Positions 21,664 through 25,901 of a stretch of 25,901 nt of DNA are shown piece after piece. The translations under genes and the position numbers were made by a program. The stretch comes from Candidatus Gastranaerophilales bacterium. Lineage in GTDB: Bacteria; Cyanobacteriota; Vampirovibrionia; Gastranaerophilales; Gastranaerophilaceae. The stretch lies in contig CAAGGG010000014.1 in assembly GCA_900769355.1 (NCBI GenBank), positions 1 to 25,901 on the forward strand, read 5' to 3'. Position 1 is the first letter of the stretch, and each line of letters opens with the position of its first letter. Under the pieces are notes generated by a model. That model had not been told where the DNA came from. It saw nothing but the letters and a program-made list of their open reading frames with translations, and did not search any database.

Positions 21664-23238
21664 ATGGAATTAATTTTAGACATTTTATATATTTATATCG
21701 CAATATATTCGTTATACTTCTTAGCTTTGGCTATCAGAAACCTTAACGATAAACCGTTCAAGATTGAAAAACGCTATTCGCAATACGAAGAAAAAGACAA
21801 TCTTGCGGTTGTAATTTATGCTAGAAACAACAGGATTACACTCGATAACCTCATAAAAGAGTTGAAAATGCAGGATTACCCGATTAATAATTTCAGAGTT
21901 TTCGTAATTTTGGATAACTGTTCTGACGGATCTGAACAACTTTTTGAAAATGACGGTTTCGTAAATCTTATAAATATAAAAGATGTCGGTACTGTTGGCA
22001 AAGATCAAGCTGTTTCAATGCTAATCGAACGTCTTTCAAAAGATCAGACAATTGATTCTTATGTATTTATAGATGCAGACAGAAGCATTCCGGCGAACTT
22101 TTTAACAGCGATCAACTCCGGACTTGTAAAACATAGCGTTTTATCAGGCGAAACACTCATTATTACCGACAATCTTGGTCTTGTTGATAAAATAAAAGCA
22201 GCTTATCAAAAATATCACATGAATTTTATGCGAAAAGCTCGCTCATTGTTTGGTCTTGCTGCAAGTGCAGATTCTGGTGTTTTTGTTATTAAAAAAGACC
22301 TTGTAGACCAAGTTGGTTCGGTTGATTTTAAAGATATTAATTGCGAATTGAAATATAGTATGTTGCTTTCAAAAATCAAATGTCCTTGCACATACAATCC
22401 AAATATTCAAACTTATGTAGACACAGCAAATTATGAATTTAGAAAACCTAGACTTTCTTCACGACTTGATTTGTTCAAAAATTGTTTTACGCAAATCAAT
22501 TGGAAAAACCCTATATTTGCAGAACACACTTTTTCATTACTAAACCCGAATATTTGGTTGGTTTTGCTTGTATATGCAGCAATAATGAAACATTCTTACA
22601 GATATTATTTCTTTGTTGATTTCAAAATCGTATTTTTTACATTCTTGATTTTGGTAGCAGGCTTCGGAATAAGCTTGATTAACTCAAAATTGAGATTTAA
22701 GGAAATTACGTTATTGTGCTTATATCCGATTTATTCACTATGCCACATAATAAAAAATCTTCCTCCTGTAAGAGTTATTCGAGCAAAAATCACACAAAAA
22801 GAAGAATTGGAAGAGGGAACAGAAAAACTTGTTATAGAAACATTTGCGAGAAACCTGGCTGGAAAAGAGATCCCTTGTAAGCTTGAATTCATCTCAGAAT
22901 GTGGTCTGGCAAAAGTTAAATTTATGTACAAAAATAAAAAATTCGTAACAGGACGCCATTTAAGAATGATTGACGCTCTTCAAGAAATTCGCCAAAAACT
23001 TTACGATTACGGCTTTGTCCTAAAAATTTGCAGTTGTTGTAAATACTTTACATCAAACGTTGATGGCACAACAAATATGCTAAAAGGCTTCTGTAACAGC
23101 GATTACCCAAGCCCTTCAATCACAGCTCAAAAACCAACGCTGATCTGGAATTCTTGCACAGATTTCGAGCCAGCAAAGGTTACAAATTTACTTGAAGAAA
23201 TGGCTAACGAACAAGATATTCAGGCACAATCTCATTAA
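21664..23238 (+). CDS. Membrane family 2 glycosyltransferase with C-terminal cysteine domain
   Basis: 524 residues. One N-terminal transmembrane helix (about 4-24), a GT-A domain with DNLAVVIYARNN, LDNCSDGS and the metal motif DADRS (about 138), then two or three transmembrane helices (about 296-365). The acceptor region has SADSGVFVIKKDLV and EHTFSLLNPN but no QxxRW motif of processive synthases. A soluble tail of about 155 residues follows, with C456-x-C458-C459 ... C477 ... C498 (CSCCKYFTS, KGFC, WNSC), probably a metal-binding domain that is not part of ordinary GT2 enzymes. AAAGGAAG precedes the ATG. Its last 35 bases overlap the end of folC on the other strand. The product is unknown, probably an envelope glycan or lipid-linked sugar. 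Confidence 0.85.
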   Translation: MELILDILYIYIAIYSLYFLALAIRNLNDKPFKIEKRYSQYEEKDNLAVVIYARNNRITLDNLIKELKMQDYPINNFRVFVILDNCSDGSEQLFENDGFVNLINIKDVGTVGKDQAVSMLIERLSKDQTIDSYVFIDADRSIPANFLTAINSGLVKHSVLSGETLIITDNLGLVDKIKAAYQKYHMNFMRKARSLFGLAASADSGVFVIKKDLVDQVGSVDFKDINCELKYSMLLSKIKCPCTYNPNIQTYVDTANYEFRKPRLSSRLDLFKNCFTQINWKNPIFAEHTFSLLNPNIWLVLLVYAAIMKHSYRYYFFVDFKIVFFTFLILVAGFGISLINSKLRFKEITLLCLYPIYSLCHIIKNLPPVRVIRAKITQKEELEEGTEKLVIETFARNLAGKEIPCKLEFISECGLAKVKFMYKNKKFVTGRHLRMIDALQEIRQKLYDYGFVLKICSCCKYFTSNVDGTTNMLKGFCNSDYPSPSITAQKPTLIWNSCTDFEPAKVTNLLEEMANEQDIQAQSH

Positions 23239-24364
23239 GCATATAAAAAGATCCACAAACAATTTTCAAACAGTCCTTAGGCAATTCGTCTAGGGACTTA
23301 AATTTATGTGACGGTAACTCACATACAGTCTGTAATTCCTCTACTGTGCAAGAATTTGGATTATTAAAATGGTAAAAATAAATTTCATCACCAGACGAAA
23401 ATAAAATCTCAATCATCTGCTTATAATCTTTATTTTTCAAACACCCAAAAACAAAGCAACGACGCATATTCGGGTAATAAAAATCTAAACTTTCACGAAG
23501 TGCCATCGCTCCATTTGGATTGTGTGACGCATCTATTATCAAATTTTCCTGACACAATTGAAAACGGCAAGGATTCTTAACTTCTCTTAACGCCTCTTGA
23601 ATTGTCTGTTCAGGAATTTGTTTAAACAAAAACCGCACCGCAGCAAGAGCAAGCGACAAATTTGCCTGCTGACAAGTTCCTTTCAACGCCAAATTAGTAG
23701 TATCCTCAAACGGCGCAACCATTACGAACAAAGAATTCAACTCATCTGCTCTGTCTTTGATTTCCTCATAACCCTCAGATGTGAAAACTGGACAATCAGG
23801 TTTGATAATTCCGGCTTTTTCAAACGCTATTTTTGAACGCGTACTACCTAATCTTTCCGTATGATCCAAATCAATATGAGTAATTATTGAACAAAGATTT
23901 TTCTTTATTACGTTTGTAGCGTCAAATCTTCCCCCCAAACCTGTTTCCAGCACAACTACATCAACATTTTTATCAGAAAAATATTTGAACATAACAGCCG
24001 TCAAAATTTCAAATTCGGTTAGATGAATTTCATTTTTATCAGCGATTTCACAAACATCAAACACATATTTTGCAAAATCTTCTTTTGAAATATCACACCC
24101 ATTTATCTGAATTCTCTCTGTATAATTGAAAATATGCGGACTTGTGTAGAGCCCGACTTTAATTCCGACTTTATCTAAAATTGTTGCAATAATTGCGCAA
24201 ACAGAACCTTTCCCGTTTGTTCCCGCAACGTGAATACATTTCAAATTATCTTGCGGATTTCCTAAAATTTCTAAAACAGAAGAAATTCTTTCTAATCCAA
24301 GATTTATATAAAATTTTCCCTGCGAAGTCAACAATTTGACCGCTTCATCATACGTTTTTTTCAT
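23204..24364 (-). CDS. folC: Bifunctional folylpolyglutamate synthase/dihydrofolate synthase
   Basis: 386 residues, somewhat shorter than the usual 420 or so. Mur-ligase fold: adds Glu to dihydropteroate and folates with ATP. P-loop HVAGTNGKGSVCAII (about 45-59), TSPHIFNYTERIQING, LETGLGGRFDATNV, ITHIDLDHTERLGSTRSKIAFEKAGIIK with the metal-binding residues, and the C-terminal domain IDASHNPNGAM, VFGCLKNKDY and VCGSFYMLNE. Whether it does one or both reactions cannot be read. No Shine-Dalgarno site; TTGAAT and a poor TAACCT with a 17-bp spacer lie so that TAACCT is 6 nt before the ATG, a weak fit to the leaderless pattern of folP. Its 3' end overlaps the convergent GT2 gene. Confidence 0.95.
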   Translation of the reverse strand: MKKTYDEAVKLLTSQGKFYINLGLERISSVLEILGNPQDNLKCIHVAGTNGKGSVCAIIATILDKVGIKVGLYTSPHIFNYTERIQINGCDISKEDFAKYVFDVCEIADKNEIHLTEFEILTAVMFKYFSDKNVDVVVLETGLGGRFDATNVIKKNLCSIITHIDLDHTERLGSTRSKIAFEKAGIIKPDCPVFTSEGYEEIKDRADELNSLFVMVAPFEDTTNLALKGTCQQANLSLALAAVRFLFKQIPEQTIQEALREVKNPCRFQLCQENLIIDASHNPNGAMALRESLDFYYPNMRRCFVFGCLKNKDYKQMIEILFSSGDEIYFYHFNNPNSCTVEELQTVCELPSHKFKSLDELPKDCLKIVCGSFYMLNEIVPEYLVR

Positions 24365-24424
24365 ACAACGAGGTTAAATCAAACATAAATCAAATTCAAT
24401 AATAATCATATTCCCCAGCACATA

Positions 24425-24460
24425 AAAAAACGATGTCTTTTTACAAAGACATCGTTTTTT
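24425..24460 (-). terminator. Strong intrinsic terminator after the acyl-CoA synthetase gene
   Basis: A perfect 16-bp stem AAAAAACGATGTCTTT / AAAGACATCGTTTTTT with the 4-nt loop TTAC, 25 nt past the stop codon. T-runs occur on both strands, so it could act both ways. It separates this gene from folC. Confidence 0.92.
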
Positions 24461-24485
24461 ATTATTCTATCAAAATCAAATTTGA

Positions 24486-25901
24486 TTAGCAGCAAGAGCA
24501 AGCTTCACAATTGCAAGCAAGAGCTTCTTTTGCTTCTTCCAATCTAACTTTAATACGTCCGTCAACGGCAATTCCTTCACCTGTTGATTCAGAGATTAAT
24601 AATGGGTTAATATCTAATTCATCGATGAATTTATAATCGTTAACTAATTGAGATAATCTCAACAATGTTTCTTGGATTTGATCGATTTGTGCAGGTTTTG
24701 TTCCTCTTGCACCTTCAAGAAGTTTGTAAGCCTTAACTGATTTAATCATATCCATAGCGTCTGTATCAGTCAACGAAGCAATTCTGAATGTTACATCTTT
24801 CATAACTTCTACAAATACACCGCCTAAACCGAACATCATCATAGGACCGTATTGAGGATCTGTTGCGATACCGCAAACCATTTCACGAGATCCTTTAACC
24901 ATTTCTTGAATAATTACGCCTTCAAGCCCTTCTAACAAGCCTTTAGCTTCCAATCTTTCAAGAAGTCCTTTGTATTCTTTTCTCAATTGTTCTTCTGATT
25001 TAATGTTTACAACAACACCGCCAACATCTGTTTTGTGAGAAGTTGTTTTTGAAGTCATTTTCATAACAACAGGGTAGCCAATTGAGTTACCTAGGTTAAC
25101 AACTTCTTCTTCGTTTGTTGCCAAACCGTATTTACAAGCTCTGATTCCGTATGCTTGCAATACATCAATTGATTCAAGAGTTGTCAATTGAGCTCTGTTT
25201 TCTTTCAATGCATTTTTGATAATGCTGTCAACTTTTGCTTTGTCAACATCTGAATAGCAAGGAACTTTTCCTTCCGGTTTTTCAATCCAAAGTCTTTGTT
25301 CATTCAATCTGTTCAAACCGTCAGCAGCTTCTTCTGCATACATAAAGAATGGCATGTTAACTTCCATGTCAGAAAGTTTTGTGAAGAATTCGCTCTTAGT
25401 CATGAACACACCGATAACCGGTTTTTCAGGGTGTTCAGCTTTAATTTCCATCAATGCTTTTGCAACATCAATATCTTTCAAGCCTAAGAATGGAAGATAG
25501 ATTGTAATAATCATATCAACGTTTTCATCAGCGATAACTGTTTCTAATGTTTGCTTGTAGTGTTCGATTGGTGCAGAAGCAATCATATCAACAGGGTTTT
25601 TAACTGATGCAGCAGATGGTAAGAAACTTCTTAATTTATCTTTTGTAGCATCTGTTAATTTTGCCATTTGCATACCGTATTCACAAACAGCATCTGTCGC
25701 CATGATACCAGGACCACCTGAGTTTGTAATAATAGCAACTCTGTCACCTTTTGGAATAGGGCAAGTTGAGAATACTTTTGCAGTTGCAAACAAGTTTTTC
25801 AAAGAAAATTCTCTGATAATACCTGATTGGTGCAACAATGCAGCAGCAGCTTTATCAGCACCGGCCAATGAACCTGTGTGTGATGATGCAGCAGAAGCAC
25901 C
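24486..25901 (-). CDS. ADP-forming acetate/acyl-CoA ligase (partial, 5' end outside window)
   Basis: 471 residues are visible; the frame is open to the window edge, so the N-terminal CoA-binding part lies outside. Converts acyl-CoA + ADP + Pi to acid + ATP + CoA, an energy-conserving step of fermentation, although Pat/AcsD-like relatives have other roles. Seen: ASSHTGSLAGADKA with the probable phospho-His, ITNSGGPGIMATDA, the PVDM motif, the ATP-grasp beta domain (YGIRACKYGLATNEEE, GYPVVMKMTSKTTSHKTDVGGVVVNI, QEMVKGSREMVCGIATDPQYGPMMMFGLGG) and the end DELDINPLLI. The last residues, CNCEACSCC, form an unusual cysteine-rich tail. Terminated by a strong hairpin. Confidence 0.93.
   Translation of the reverse strand, partial: GASAASSHTGSLAGADKAAAALLHQSGIIREFSLKNLFATAKVFSTCPIPKGDRVAIITNSGGPGIMATDAVCEYGMQMAKLTDATKDKLRSFLPSAASVKNPVDMIASAPIEHYKQTLETVIADENVDMIITIYLPFLGLKDIDVAKALMEIKAEHPEKPVIGVFMTKSEFFTKLSDMEVNMPFFMYAEEAADGLNRLNEQRLWIEKPEGKVPCYSDVDKAKVDSIIKNALKENRAQLTTLESIDVLQAYGIRACKYGLATNEEEVVNLGNSIGYPVVMKMTSKTTSHKTDVGGVVVNIKSEEQLRKEYKGLLERLEAKGLLEGLEGVIIQEMVKGSREMVCGIATDPQYGPMMMFGLGGVFVEVMKDVTFRIASLTDTDAMDMIKSVKAYKLLEGARGTKPAQIDQIQETLLRLSQLVNDYKFIDELDINPLLISESTGEGIAVDGRIKVRLEEAKEALACNCEACSCC

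Overview
The window looks like a chromosomal housekeeping segment of an AT-rich, fermentative bacterium. I infer a member of the non-photosynthetic cyanobacterial sister group (Gastranaerophilales, Melainabacteria/Vampirovibrionia), with moderate confidence. The grounds are low GC, the standard genetic code, the prepilin signature FTLAEVLITLGIIG typical of that group, the efp-accB-accC order, and energy enzymes of anaerobes (membrane pyrophosphatase, ADP-forming acyl-CoA synthetase, a 2-hydroxyacyl-CoA dehydratase activator). I see no phage, insertion sequence, CRISPR array or rRNA, and no gene-free stretch over 300 bases.

Layout. Almost everything lies on the minus strand. From the left: a membrane pyrophosphatase (3' end outside the window), an orphan double-SIS protein, gatB, folP, and a type IV pilin-like gene whose 5' end is disturbed. 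Then accC, accB and efp, which read as one efp-accB-accC operon closed by a strong terminator. Next come two tandem paralogous exported proteins of unknown function, uvrA, and a divergent tRNA-Leu(GAG). A GNAT and GT2 pair, rlmN with a YkgJ-type Cys-cluster gene, an EF-hand protein, a dehydratase-activase-like protein and an HD-GYP-like protein follow. Two plus-strand genes (panE-like reductase and a GT2 with a Cys-rich tail) sit near the right end. The second overlaps folC tail to tail. The window ends inside an ADP-forming acyl-CoA synthetase.

Functions fit together loosely: folate synthesis (folP, folC), pantoate/CoA supply (panE), the biotin-dependent half of acetyl-CoA carboxylase (accB, accC), energy conservation from PPi and acyl-CoA, translation fidelity (gatB, efp, rlmN, tRNA-Leu), DNA repair (uvrA), and surface or envelope functions (pilin, two GT2s, exported proteins).

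The most interesting structure is non-coding. (1) The pilin gene has a good promoter and a perfect Shine-Dalgarno site. Directly after its first ten codons lies a 121-bp unit bounded by 6-bp direct repeats. This unit is GC-rich and opens with a run of ten G, which throws the canonical start out of frame. Removing it, or losing one G, restores an in-frame prepilin. (2) folP, uvrA, panE and the YkgJ gene all show an extended -10 (TGC + hexamer) exactly 6 nt before the ATG and no Shine-Dalgarno site, which predicts leaderless mRNAs. (3) Several spacers hold degenerate 7-8-nt repeat arrays in inverted orientation; one of them encodes the C-terminus of FolP.
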